6,469 bases of DNA from an uncultured Porphyromonadaceae bacterium (GCA_902475285.1 CABRZA010000140.1:1-6469); one strand, 5' to 3'. Shown: positions 1 to 6,333, counted from the first letter of the stretch. Notes: a model not told the origin generated them from the letters alone. Translations and numbers: made by a program.

Positions 1-38
1 TTTCTGAGCAGAAGACAGGTTTGGGTTTTGCTGATTTT

Positions 39-70
39 TTTGCATTCGGGGAGGAAATGTATTATCTTTG
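39..70 (+). promoter_or_regulatory. Bacteroidetes-type promoter of the thiamin operon
   Basis: A TTTG (39-42, the end of a T-run) is followed after 20 bases by TATCTTTG (63-70). This matches the Bacteroidetes sigma-factor consensus of a -33 TTTG and a -7 TAnnTTTG with 19-21 bases between them. Transcription would start near base 77, right at the first base of the riboswitch P1 helix, which supports the assignment. No other promoter-like pair is evident before the first gene. Confidence 0.75.
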
Positions 71-77
71 CGGCGAA

Positions 78-152
78 AACAAGAGGGGTGCCCTATGGCT
101 GAGATTATACCCTGTGAACTTGATGCGGTCAACACCGCCGTAAGGACTTGTT
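78..152 (+). promoter_or_regulatory. TPP riboswitch (THI element)
   Basis: This aptamer binds thiamin pyrophosphate and represses thiamin genes. The conserved pyrimidine-sensing CTGAGA is at 99-104, and GAACTTGATGCGGT (116-129) through GCCGTAAGGA (137-146) is the conserved pyrophosphate-sensing side. P1 pairs AACAAG (78-83) with CTTGTT (147-152). P2 pairs AGGG (84-87) with CCCT (110-113). P3 is a minimal GCC-CTAT-GGC hairpin (90-99). P5 pairs GCGGT (125-129) with ACCGC (134-138) around a CAAC loop. The position, just after the predicted transcription start and before thiS, fits feedback control of the whole operon. I see no hairpin plus T-run between base 152 and the thiS start, so control at translation is more likely than transcription termination. 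Confidence 0.97.
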
Positions 153-195
153 CATGGCACGCCGGCATAGGCTCTCCTTGCAAACTACAAGTGCT
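153..195 (+). promoter_or_regulatory. Leader / possible riboswitch expression platform
   Basis: This is the 43-base stretch between the aptamer and the thiS start. ACAAGT (187-192), three bases before the ATG, is complementary to ACTTGT (146-151), which contains most of the P1 3' strand. It repeats the ACAAG of the P1 5' strand (79-83). CTTG (177-180) could also pair with CAAG (188-191). A second possible pairing is CATAGG (166-171) with CCTATG (92-97) in the P3 arm. There is no Shine-Dalgarno sequence, as usual in this phylum. The pairings are visible, but their role as a switch is only inferred. Confidence 0.35.
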
Positions 196-396
196 ATGAC
201 TGTTTATCTCAACGACAAAGCATTGGACCTCGCCCCGGGCACCACGCTCGAGCAGATGCTCGCCGCCCAGGGTCTCGACGGCCCGGGAGTGGCAGTGGCT
301 GTCGACGGACGCGCCGTGCGCCGCCCCGACCGTGCCGCCTGCATCCTCACCGACGGCTGTAAAGTGGTGGTATTCAAAGCCGTGTGCGGAGGATGA
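196..396 (+). CDS. thiS: Sulfur carrier protein ThiS
   Basis: This 66-residue ubiquitin-like (beta-grasp) carrier delivers sulfur for the thiazole ring of thiamin. It ends in Gly65-Gly66, the tail that ThiF adenylates and that becomes a thiocarboxylate used by ThiG. The start MTVYLND fits the usual first beta-strand, followed by LAPGTTLEQMLA, typical of the family. The length is normal. An in-frame ATG at 154, directly after the riboswitch P1 helix, would add 14 residues of unrelated basic sequence, so ATG 196 is preferred. No clear ribosome binding site is seen. It is the first gene of the operon, and its stop codon overlaps the start of the tenI-thiE fusion (ATGA at 393-396). Confidence 0.95.
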   Translation: MTVYLNDKALDLAPGTTLEQMLAAQGLDGPGVAVAVDGRAVRRPDRAACILTDGCKVVVFKAVCGG

Positions 397-1580
397 TGCG
401 CCGCATAATCATCACCCCCGAGGAGCCAGTGCCAAACGAGGCCGAGCGCATCGCCTACATGCTGCGCCACGGCGCCGAGCGAGTGCACCTGCGCCATCCA
501 GGCATCTCCGAGGACGCCGCGGCATCCATCCTCGACGGCATACCCTCCGACCTGCGCCGCCGCGTGAGCCTCCACGACCATTTCGGCCTCGCCGTGACCT
601 ACGGCACCGGCGTGCACCTCAACCGCCGCAACCCCTTCCCGCCCTCGCGCCTGACGGGGCCGGTGAGCTCGTCGTGCCACAACGTCGACGAGCTGCTTCA
701 TGCCATAGGCTACGACTACAACTTCTACAGCCCCGTCTTCGCCAGCATATCCAAGCCCGGCTACGGCAACAACGACCCCATAGGCAAGGACTTGCAGATT
801 GTGCTCGACCAGCACGTAGTCAACGACCGCGTCTTCGCCCTCGGCGGCGTCACGCCCAAGCATTTTGCGCAAATCGAAGCCATGGGCTTCGGCGGCGCCG
901 CCATGCTCGGCGCCGCCTGGCACGAGCTGCCCGAGTTTCACCGCCGGTCGGCACTGCAATACATCACCCCCGCCGCACCTTCGGAAGGCGTTCTCATCGA
1001 CGGCATCCACGCAGCGCTCCGTGGCGGCTGCCGCTGGGTGCAGCTGCGCATGAAGGACGCCGCGCCCGACGAAATAGTCCGCGCCGCACGCCCCGTGGCC
1101 GAAGCATGCCGCTTCTACGGCGCCACATTCATCGTCGACGACCATGTGGAACTCGTCGAAGCCTGCTGTGCCGACGGCGTGCACCTCGGAGCCAACGACA
1201 TGCCCGTGGCCGACGCACGCCGCATCCTCGGCGCCGGATATATTATAGGAGCAACGGCCAACACGCTCCCCATGCTGCGCCGCGCCTATGCCGACAGCGC
1301 CGACTATGCCGGCCTCGGCCCCCTGCGCTTCACCACCACCAAGAAGAACCTCAGCCCCGTGCTGGGTTTCGACGGATACAGCACCATCCTCGCGCAGGCA
1401 CGCGCCGAAGGCATCGACTTCCCCGTGGTGGCCATAGGCGGCATCACCGACGACGACATCGCGCCCCTCGCCCGAGCCGGCGTGCGCGGCGTGGCCGTGA
1501 GCGGCACGATAGCAACCGACCCCGACCCCGCGGCTGCAACAGAAAGATTACTACATTATATATCGACATACATGCTATGA
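393..1580 (+). CDS. thiE: TenI-like / thiamin-phosphate synthase (ThiE) fusion
   Basis: This 395-residue protein joins two TIM-barrel domains of the same superfamily. Residues about 1-175 are TenI-like (RVHLRHPG, LHDHF, GVHLNRRNP, SSSCH with His96, SPVFASISKPGY, ALGGV). It lacks the QLRxK pyrimidine-pyrophosphate motif and resembles the separate TenI proteins of Bacteroides. In Bacillus subtilis TenI is a thiazole tautomerase that uses a histidine, and His96 sits in the matching SxH context. Residues about 186-390 are a complete ThiE: VQLRMKD (Gln217, Arg219, Lys221), DGVHLGANDMP, YAGLGP followed by TTTKK, VVAIGGIT and GVAVSG. ThiE joins HMP-PP to thiazole phosphate to give thiamin phosphate. 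Both halves look intact. The start could be ATG 393 (4-base overlap with thiS, chosen) or ATG 396. It overlaps thiG by ATGA. Confidence 0.93.
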   Translation: MMRRIIITPEEPVPNEAERIAYMLRHGAERVHLRHPGISEDAAASILDGIPSDLRRRVSLHDHFGLAVTYGTGVHLNRRNPFPPSRLTGPVSSSCHNVDELLHAIGYDYNFYSPVFASISKPGYGNNDPIGKDLQIVLDQHVVNDRVFALGGVTPKHFAQIEAMGFGGAAMLGAAWHELPEFHRRSALQYITPAAPSEGVLIDGIHAALRGGCRWVQLRMKDAAPDEIVRAARPVAEACRFYGATFIVDDHVELVEACCADGVHLGANDMPVADARRILGAGYIIGATANTLPMLRRAYADSADYAGLGPLRFTTTKKNLSPVLGFDGYSTILAQARAEGIDFPVVAIGGITDDDIAPLARAGVRGVAVSGTIATDPDPAAATERLLHYISTYML

Positions 1581-2347
1581 GTGAACTCACAATAGGCGGG
1601 CGCGCCTTCAAATCGCGCCTCTTTGTCGGCACCGGCAAGTACTCCTCCAACACCGTAATGGAAGAGGCCATCAAGGCCTCGGGCACGGAGATGGTGACAC
1701 TTGCCATGAAACGCGTCGACCTCGCCGACGCCCCGGCCGACGACATGCTGCGCCATGTGGCGCTGCCGGGCATACAGCTCCTGCCCAACACCTCGGGCGT
1801 CCGCAACGCACAGGAGGCCATCCTCGCCGCACAGCTCGCACGCGACGCCTTCGGCACAAATTTCATCAAGCTCGAGATACACCCCGACCCCAAATACCTC
1901 TTCCCCGACCCCATCGAGACCCTCGCCGCCACCGAGGCCCTTGCCGCCGACGGTTTCATCGTCCTTCCCTACGTGCAGGCCGACCCCGTGCTCTGCAAGC
2001 GCCTCGAGGACGTCGGCGCCGCAGCCGTCATGCCCCTGGCCGCGCCCATAGGCACCAACAAGGGCCTGGTGACGCGCCACATGCTCGAAATAATCATCGA
2101 CGAGGCCCGCGTGCCCGTCGTGGTCGACGCCGGCCTGGGCGCTCCCTCGCACGCCGCCGAAGCCATGGAGCTCGGCGCCGACGCCGTGCTCGTCAACACC
2201 GCCATCGCCGTTGCCGGCGACCCCGTGGCCATGGCGCGCGCCTTTGCCAAGGCCGTCGAGGCCGGTCGCGAGGCCTTCGAAGCCGGCCTCGGCGCCGTGA
2301 GCCACTGCGCCGAGGCATCGAGCCCCCTCACATCATTCCTCGACTGA
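1577..2347 (+). CDS. thiG: Thiazole synthase ThiG
   Basis: ThiG builds the thiazole ring from 1-deoxy-D-xylulose 5-phosphate, dehydroglycine and the sulfur on ThiS-thiocarboxylate. The 256-residue length is normal for the family. The N-terminus LTIGGRAFKSRLFVGTGKY is a family signature. Lys98 in FIKLEIHPD is at the position of the lysine that forms the imine with the sugar phosphate. Other conserved stretches are LPNTSGV, KYLFPDP, KRLED, VMPLAAPIG and MELGADAVLVNTAIA. The sequence reads GLGAPSHA where GIGxPSDA is common, a mild change. The start ATG overlaps the thiE stop (ATGA, 1577-1580), and thiH starts two bases after its stop. In the cell it works in complex with ThiS, and likely with ThiH. 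Confidence 0.97.
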   Translation: MSELTIGGRAFKSRLFVGTGKYSSNTVMEEAIKASGTEMVTLAMKRVDLADAPADDMLRHVALPGIQLLPNTSGVRNAQEAILAAQLARDAFGTNFIKLEIHPDPKYLFPDPIETLAATEALAADGFIVLPYVQADPVLCKRLEDVGAAAVMPLAAPIGTNKGLVTRHMLEIIIDEARVPVVVDAGLGAPSHAAEAMELGADAVLVNTAIAVAGDPVAMARAFAKAVEAGREAFEAGLGAVSHCAEASSPLTSFLD

Positions 2348-2349
2348 AC

Positions 2350-3459
2350 ATGTTCTCCGACGAAATAAAGAACTACGACTGGGACGACACCACAGCCACC
2401 ATCGCCGCCAAGACGGCGGCCGACGTAGAGCGCGCCCTCAGGGCACGCCGCCCGTCGGTCGACGACTTCATGGCACTCATCTCCCCCGCCGCAGCCCCCT
2501 ACATCGAGGCCATGGCGCGGCGCAGCCGCGAGCTCACGCAAAAGCGCTTCGGAAAGGTGATATCGCTCTACATACCCATGTATATCACCAATTCGTGCAC
2601 CAATGCCTGCGTGTACTGCGGCTTCAACCGTCACAATAAATTCCCCCGCGTAATCCTCAAACCCGAACAAATCGAGGACGAGTGCCGAGCCATACGCCGC
2701 CTCGGGCCCTTCGAGAACCTCCTGCTCGTCACCGGCGAGAACCCCGTGGCCGCCGGAACCGACTATCTCGAAAAGGCCCTCAAGGTGTGCCGTCCCTACT
2801 TCAACAACCTCACCATCGAGGTCATGCCACTGTCGGCGGAGGACTACGAGCGCCTCACCCACGCAGGCCTCAACGGCGTGGTGTGCTTCCAGGAAACATA
2901 CAACGGCGCCAACTACCGCAAGTACCACCCCGCCGGCATGAAGTCGAACTACGAGTGGCGCCTCGACGGCTTCGACCGCATGGGCCAGGCCGGCGTACAC
3001 AAGATAGGCATGGGCGTGCTCATAGGCCTCGAGGACTGGCGCACCGACGTGACCATGATGGCGCGTCACCTCCTCTACCTGCGCAAGAACTACTGGCGCA
3101 CCCGCTTCAGCGTCAACTTCCCCCGCATGCGCCCCTCGGCCGGCGGCTTCCAGCCCAACGTAGTGATGAGCGACCGCGAGCTGGCGCAGCTCACTTTCGC
3201 CTTCCGAATATTCGACCCCGACGTGGACATCTCCTTCTCCACCCGCGAGCGCCCCGAGTTCCGCAACAACATCCTCTCCCTCGGCGCAACGTCGCTGAGC
3301 GCCGGCAGCAAGACCGACCCGGGAGGCTATTACACCTATCCCCAGTCGCTCGAACAGTTCGCCATCAGCGACGACCGCACCCCCGCCGAGGTTGCCGCAG
3401 CCATACGCGCACAGGGCTACGAGGCCGTGTGGAAAGACTGGGACAAAATCTTCGACTGA
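2350..3459 (+). CDS. thiH: 2-iminoacetate synthase (tyrosine lyase) ThiH, radical SAM
   Basis: ThiH cleaves tyrosine to dehydroglycine and p-cresol using a [4Fe-4S] cluster and S-adenosylmethionine, supplying the glycine unit for ThiG. The radical-SAM triad is Cys83, Cys87 and Cys90 (CTNACVYC) after YIPMYITNS, followed by GFNRHNKF. Downstream are LLLVTGE, TIEVMPLSAEDY, VVCFQETYN, HPAGMKS, a GMGVLIGLEDWR stretch and SVNFPRMRPS. The 369-residue length matches the family (about 370). Using ThiH rather than the oxygen-dependent glycine oxidase ThiO fits an anaerobe. The start lies two bases after the thiG stop, and its stop overlaps the thiF start by one base (TGATG at 3457-3461). Confidence 0.97.
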   Translation: MFSDEIKNYDWDDTTATIAAKTAADVERALRARRPSVDDFMALISPAAAPYIEAMARRSRELTQKRFGKVISLYIPMYITNSCTNACVYCGFNRHNKFPRVILKPEQIEDECRAIRRLGPFENLLLVTGENPVAAGTDYLEKALKVCRPYFNNLTIEVMPLSAEDYERLTHAGLNGVVCFQETYNGANYRKYHPAGMKSNYEWRLDGFDRMGQAGVHKIGMGVLIGLEDWRTDVTMMARHLLYLRKNYWRTRFSVNFPRMRPSAGGFQPNVVMSDRELAQLTFAFRIFDPDVDISFSTRERPEFRNNILSLGATSLSAGSKTDPGGYYTYPQSLEQFAISDDRTPAEVAAAIRAQGYEAVWKDWDKIFD

Positions 3460-4166
3460 TGGGACCCGCATTTTCACCGCGCTACGACCGCCAGACGATG
3501 CTCCCCGAGATAGGGGAGGAAGGCCAGGCACGCCTCTACACCACCACGGTGATGATAGTGGGCTTGGGCGGCCTGGGCTCGCCCGTGGCACTCTATCTCG
3601 CCGCCGCAGGAGTGGGCGAGCTCATGCTCGTCGACGACGACCTTGTGAGCGAGACAAACCTCCAGCGCCAGGTGCTCTACACCACCGCCGAGCTGGGGCA
3701 GCCCAAGGCCACGTGCGCCGCCCGGCGCCTCGAGGCTCTCAACCCGGGGCTGCGCACCTTCACGCTGCGCCGGCGCTTCGAGGCCGACATGGCCGACGCG
3801 GTGAAAGACTGCAACATCGTTGTGGACTGCACCGACAACCACCGGGCGCGCTTCGCCATCGACGACGCCTGCCGCCTGGTGGAACGCCCGTGGGTCCACG
3901 CCGCCATCGAGGGCTTCGAAGGCCGCGTATCGCTATTCAACGGCCGCGCCCGCACATCCTACGCCGACCTCTTCGGCGCCGACCGCGACGCCCTCTGCTC
4001 GGCCCCCGCCCGACCGGCGGGAGTGATAGGCCCAACACCCGGCGTGCTGGGCTCGATGCAGGCCGCCGAGGCAATCAAATGGCTCGTGGGCATACCTTCG
4101 CCTCTCGACGGCGCTATCTTCCATATCAACCTTTTGAATTACCAAACAAACCTGATACAAATATGA
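3459..4166 (+). CDS. thiF: ThiS adenylyltransferase ThiF (short form lacking zinc cysteines)
   Basis: This E1-like enzyme adenylates the C-terminus of ThiS and so primes it for sulfur loading. The sequence shows YDRQTMLPEIG at 9-19, the nucleotide-binding GLGGLG at 35-40, ETNLQRQV (65-72) with the catalytic Arg70, the DCTDN segment (123-127) with Asp126, and GVIGPTPGVLGSMQAAEAIK near residues 188-207. It has 235 residues. Its cysteines are at 86, 118, 124, 138 and 180, with no CxxC pair, so the zinc site of Escherichia coli ThiF (two CxxC pairs) is absent. Cys180 is the only cysteine near the place of E. coli Cys184, which forms a bond with ThiS. The family also includes MoeB, but the operon points to ThiF. 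The start ATG 3459 overlaps the thiH stop by one base. Confidence 0.92.
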   Translation: MGPAFSPRYDRQTMLPEIGEEGQARLYTTTVMIVGLGGLGSPVALYLAAAGVGELMLVDDDLVSETNLQRQVLYTTAELGQPKATCAARRLEALNPGLRTFTLRRRFEADMADAVKDCNIVVDCTDNHRARFAIDDACRLVERPWVHAAIEGFEGRVSLFNGRARTSYADLFGADRDALCSAPARPAGVIGPTPGVLGSMQAAEAIKWLVGIPSPLDGAIFHINLLNYQTNLIQI

Positions 4167-4861
4167 AATCGGGATTCGACCAATACGCCGACCGCTACGA
4201 CGCATGGTTCATGGCCAACTCCAACGTGCTGGCCTCCGAGGCCGCCCTGGTGGCCTCCACTCTCCACGATGCCGGCCGCATACTCTCCGTGGGATGCGGA
4301 AGCGGACTCTTCGAAAGCATACTCCGCGCCGACTACGGCATCGACATCCGCGACGGCATTGAGCCCTCCGAAGGCATGGCCGCCATAGCCCGCAAACGCG
4401 GCATCGATGTGACCATAGCCACCGCCGAGGACGCCGACTTCGGGCACCACGCCTTCGACACCATCCTCTTCAACGGTACGCCGAGCTACATCACCGACCT
4501 CGCCGCCGTGGTGCGCAAGGCTTATGAGGCCCTCCCCGCCGGCGGCCGCATCGTCCTCATCGACGTACCCAAGGAAAGCTCCTACGGCATTCTCTACAAC
4601 CTCGCCAAGGCCCTCGGCACATGGGAGCACCCGCTCCTCGAAGGCTGCTACCCCGCCAACCCATATCCCATAGAGTTTGTCAACGCCGCCAACTGGCGCA
4701 CAACGGCCGAGAAGACCGCAATCCTCGAAGACGCCGGCTTCACCGCCCTCAAATATTCACAGACCCTCACCCGCCACCCGCTGTGCTCCGACGCCGCCGC
4801 CGAAGAGCCTTCGGAAGGCGCCGACCGCGGCGACTATGTGGCCATATGCGCTTGGAAATGA
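4163..4861 (+). CDS. Class I SAM-dependent methyltransferase, substrate unknown
   Basis: This 232-residue protein has a Rossmann-type methyltransferase fold of the Methyltransf_11/UbiE-like kind. Motif I is ILSVGCGSGLFE (40-51). Glu67 in GIEPSEGM is the likely residue for the SAM ribose hydroxyls. Next come ATAEDADF (86-93) around the adenine, FDTILFNGTPSY (98-109) and a motif near AGGRIVLIDVP. The N-terminus FDQYADRYDAWF is typical of small-molecule methyltransferases. There is no signal peptide or membrane segment, so it is likely cytosolic. It sits between thiF and tenA with ATGA overlaps at both ends (4163-4166, 4858-4861), which argues for a thiamin-linked role. No established step of thiamin synthesis needs this enzyme, and I cannot name its substrate. 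Base composition matches its neighbours, so there is no sign of recent transfer. Confidence 0.9.
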   Translation: MKSGFDQYADRYDAWFMANSNVLASEAALVASTLHDAGRILSVGCGSGLFESILRADYGIDIRDGIEPSEGMAAIARKRGIDVTIATAEDADFGHHAFDTILFNGTPSYITDLAAVVRKAYEALPAGGRIVLIDVPKESSYGILYNLAKALGTWEHPLLEGCYPANPYPIEFVNAANWRTTAEKTAILEDAGFTALKYSQTLTRHPLCSDAAAEEPSEGADRGDYVAICAWK

Positions 4862-5511
4862 ACGCCAAATGGAGCCAACAGGCATGGGAAGCCGCTCTGC
4901 CTGTATATGAAGCTATAACGAAATCGGCTTTTATCCGCCAACTCATCGACGGCACCCTCTCACGCGAGCGTTTCATTTTCTATCTCCGACAGGACGCACG
5001 CTACATCGACGTCTACTCGCGCGTCCTCGCTCACATAGCCTCGCGCGTGCCCTCGACCGACATGCTCGAAAGCTTCCTGAGCTTCGCCGCCGACGGCGTG
5101 GCCGTGGAGAAATTCATGCACGCTTCATATCTCGAAGGCCTCGGCGCCGCCGAGGAGTTGAGCCCGGCATGCCTGCTCTACACATCCTTCCTCCGCGCCC
5201 AGGCCACGGCACCCGTCGAGGTCGAGGCCGCTGCCATACTCCCCTGCTTCTGGGTATACTGGGCCGTAGGCAAGTACATCACCGAGAAGGTTCCGCAGCT
5301 CGACGGCCATCCCTACGCCGCCTGGATAGCCACATACTCCGACCCGGCATTCGACACCTCAAATGCCCGCGCCATAGAAATTTGCAACACCTTGGCCGAA
5401 AATGCTTCCGAAGAAACCCGCCGCGCCATGACCGACGCCTTCGTCGAGGCCACACGCCTCGAATGGATCTTCTGGGACAGCGCCTTCCGCCTCGAAAAAC
5501 GACCCATATGA
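4858..5511 (+). CDS. tenA: Aminopyrimidine aminohydrolase / thiaminase II, TenA
   Basis: TenA hydrolyses aminopyrimidine breakdown products of thiamin to HMP, so that the pyrimidine can be reused. The 217-residue all-helical protein has the family's catalytic set in order. Asp46 is in YLRQDARYIDVY, where Tyr49 also matches. Tyr108 is in LLYTSF. The nucleophile Cys130 and Tyr134 are in ILPCFWVYWAVGKY. Glu202 is in LEWIFWDSAF. This is the cysteine (TenA_C) class. The start ATG overlaps the methyltransferase stop by four bases. A longer in-frame upstream reading would run through the methyltransferase coding frame and is not credible. Its pairing with thiD forms a pyrimidine salvage module at the end of the operon. 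Confidence 0.95.
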   Translation: MNAKWSQQAWEAALPVYEAITKSAFIRQLIDGTLSRERFIFYLRQDARYIDVYSRVLAHIASRVPSTDMLESFLSFAADGVAVEKFMHASYLEGLGAAEELSPACLLYTSFLRAQATAPVEVEAAAILPCFWVYWAVGKYITEKVPQLDGHPYAAWIATYSDPAFDTSNARAIEICNTLAENASEETRRAMTDAFVEATRLEWIFWDSAFRLEKRPI

Positions 5512-6329
5512 TGGAACGAACACGCACCTACGCCCGCGCCCTGAGTATTGCCGGCAGCGACCCCAGCGGCGGCGCCGGCCTTCAGGCCGACCTCAAAACC
5601 TTCTCGGCCCTGGGCTGCTACGGCATGACGGCAGTCGTGGCCGTCGTCGACGAGAACACCGTCGGAGTCACAGGCGTGCACCCCGTGCCCGTCGACTTCG
5701 TCCGCGGCCAGATACGCTCCTGCCTCGACGACATCGGCGCCGACGCCGTAAAGATAGGCATGCTCCACAGCGCCGAGCTCATCGAGGCCGTGGCCGACAC
5801 CCTCGCGCCATATGCCATAGCCAACACCGTCCTCGACCCCGTGATGGTGGCCACCTCCGGCGATCCTCTGCTCGAAACCGACGCCGTCGACACCCTCCGC
5901 TCGGTCCTCGTGCCACGAGTGAGGGTTATAACCCCCAACATCCCCGAGGCCGAAATTCTCCTGGGCGAAAAAATCAACGGCCAGGACGCCCTCCCCGACG
6001 CTGCCGAAGCCCTCTCGCAGGGACGCCGCACATCGGTGCTCCTCAAAGCCGGACACCTCACCGACGGCACCGTCGCCGACGTGTTCTACAACGCCGAGAC
6101 GGGCCGCGCCACCGTCCTCCGCTCCGAGCGTCTCGACACGCCCAACACCCACGGCACGGGCTGCACCCTATCCTCGGCATTCGCAGCCTTCCTCGCCAGG
6201 GGCTACGACCTCGACGCAGCAGCAGCAGCAGCCAAGGCCTATATCTCCGCCGCCATCGCCGCCGGCGCGGCCTATGCCATAGGCCACGGCCACGGGCCCG
6301 TTCACCACTTCCACGCATGGTGGCAGTGA
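5508..6329 (+). CDS. thiD: Bifunctional hydroxymethylpyrimidine kinase / phosphomethylpyrimidine kinase ThiD
   Basis: ThiD phosphorylates HMP twice to HMP-PP, the pyrimidine substrate of ThiE. The protein has 273 residues, normal for the ribokinase-like family. The N-terminal signature ALSIAGSDPSGGAGLQADLKTF is at 12-32, interrupted here only for brevity. Others are GCYGMTAVVA, DAVKIGML, VLDPVMVATSG, ITPNIPEAEILL, LLKAGHL, and the anion hole with catalytic Cys219 in THGTGCTLSSA. The C-terminus has a six-alanine run encoded mostly by GCA repeats. ATG 5508 overlaps the tenA stop as ATGA (chosen), and ATG 5511 is an equally possible start one codon later. It is the last gene, with the stop at 6327-6329 followed directly by the repeat array. 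Confidence 0.96.
   Translation: MMERTRTYARALSIAGSDPSGGAGLQADLKTFSALGCYGMTAVVAVVDENTVGVTGVHPVPVDFVRGQIRSCLDDIGADAVKIGMLHSAELIEAVADTLAPYAIANTVLDPVMVATSGDPLLETDAVDTLRSVLVPRVRVITPNIPEAEILLGEKINGQDALPDAAEALSQGRRTSVLLKAGHLTDGTVADVFYNAETGRATVLRSERLDTPNTHGTGCTLSSAFAAFLARGYDLDAAAAAAKAYISAAIAAGAAYAIGHGHGPVHHFHAWWQ
6216..6230 (+). repeat. In-frame (GCA)5 trinucleotide tract in thiD
   Basis: Five GCA codons in a row, followed by GCC, encode Ala237-Ala242 of ThiD. Alanine is mostly encoded by GCC elsewhere in the operon, so a pure GCA run stands out. Slippage here would add or remove alanines without a frameshift. Confidence 0.85.
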
Positions 6330-6333
6330 AATA

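Noticed and set aside
154..195. Upstream in-frame ATG at 154 (and TTG at 148) as the thiS start
   Set aside because: It would add a basic 14-residue extension not seen in ThiS and would start right at the end of the riboswitch P1 helix. ATG 196 gives the normal 66-residue protein.
393..930. The N-terminal TenI-like half as a degraded duplicate ThiE
   Set aside because: It keeps its own conserved TenI-type motifs (HLRxP, HDHF, CH, SPVFxSISK) in an intact frame, so it looks like a functional, different domain.
332..2347. A 671-codon open frame running through tenI-thiE into thiG
   Set aside because: The first part reads arginine/proline-rich shadow sequence of the real thiE frame. Only the part from 1577 is a gene (thiG).
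1969..3591. Long antisense open frame (540 codons), and similar ones at 204-1184 and 5313-6152
   Set aside because: They are opposite strongly conserved genes, are low-complexity in composition, and arise from the GC-rich third positions, which remove stop codons on the other strand.
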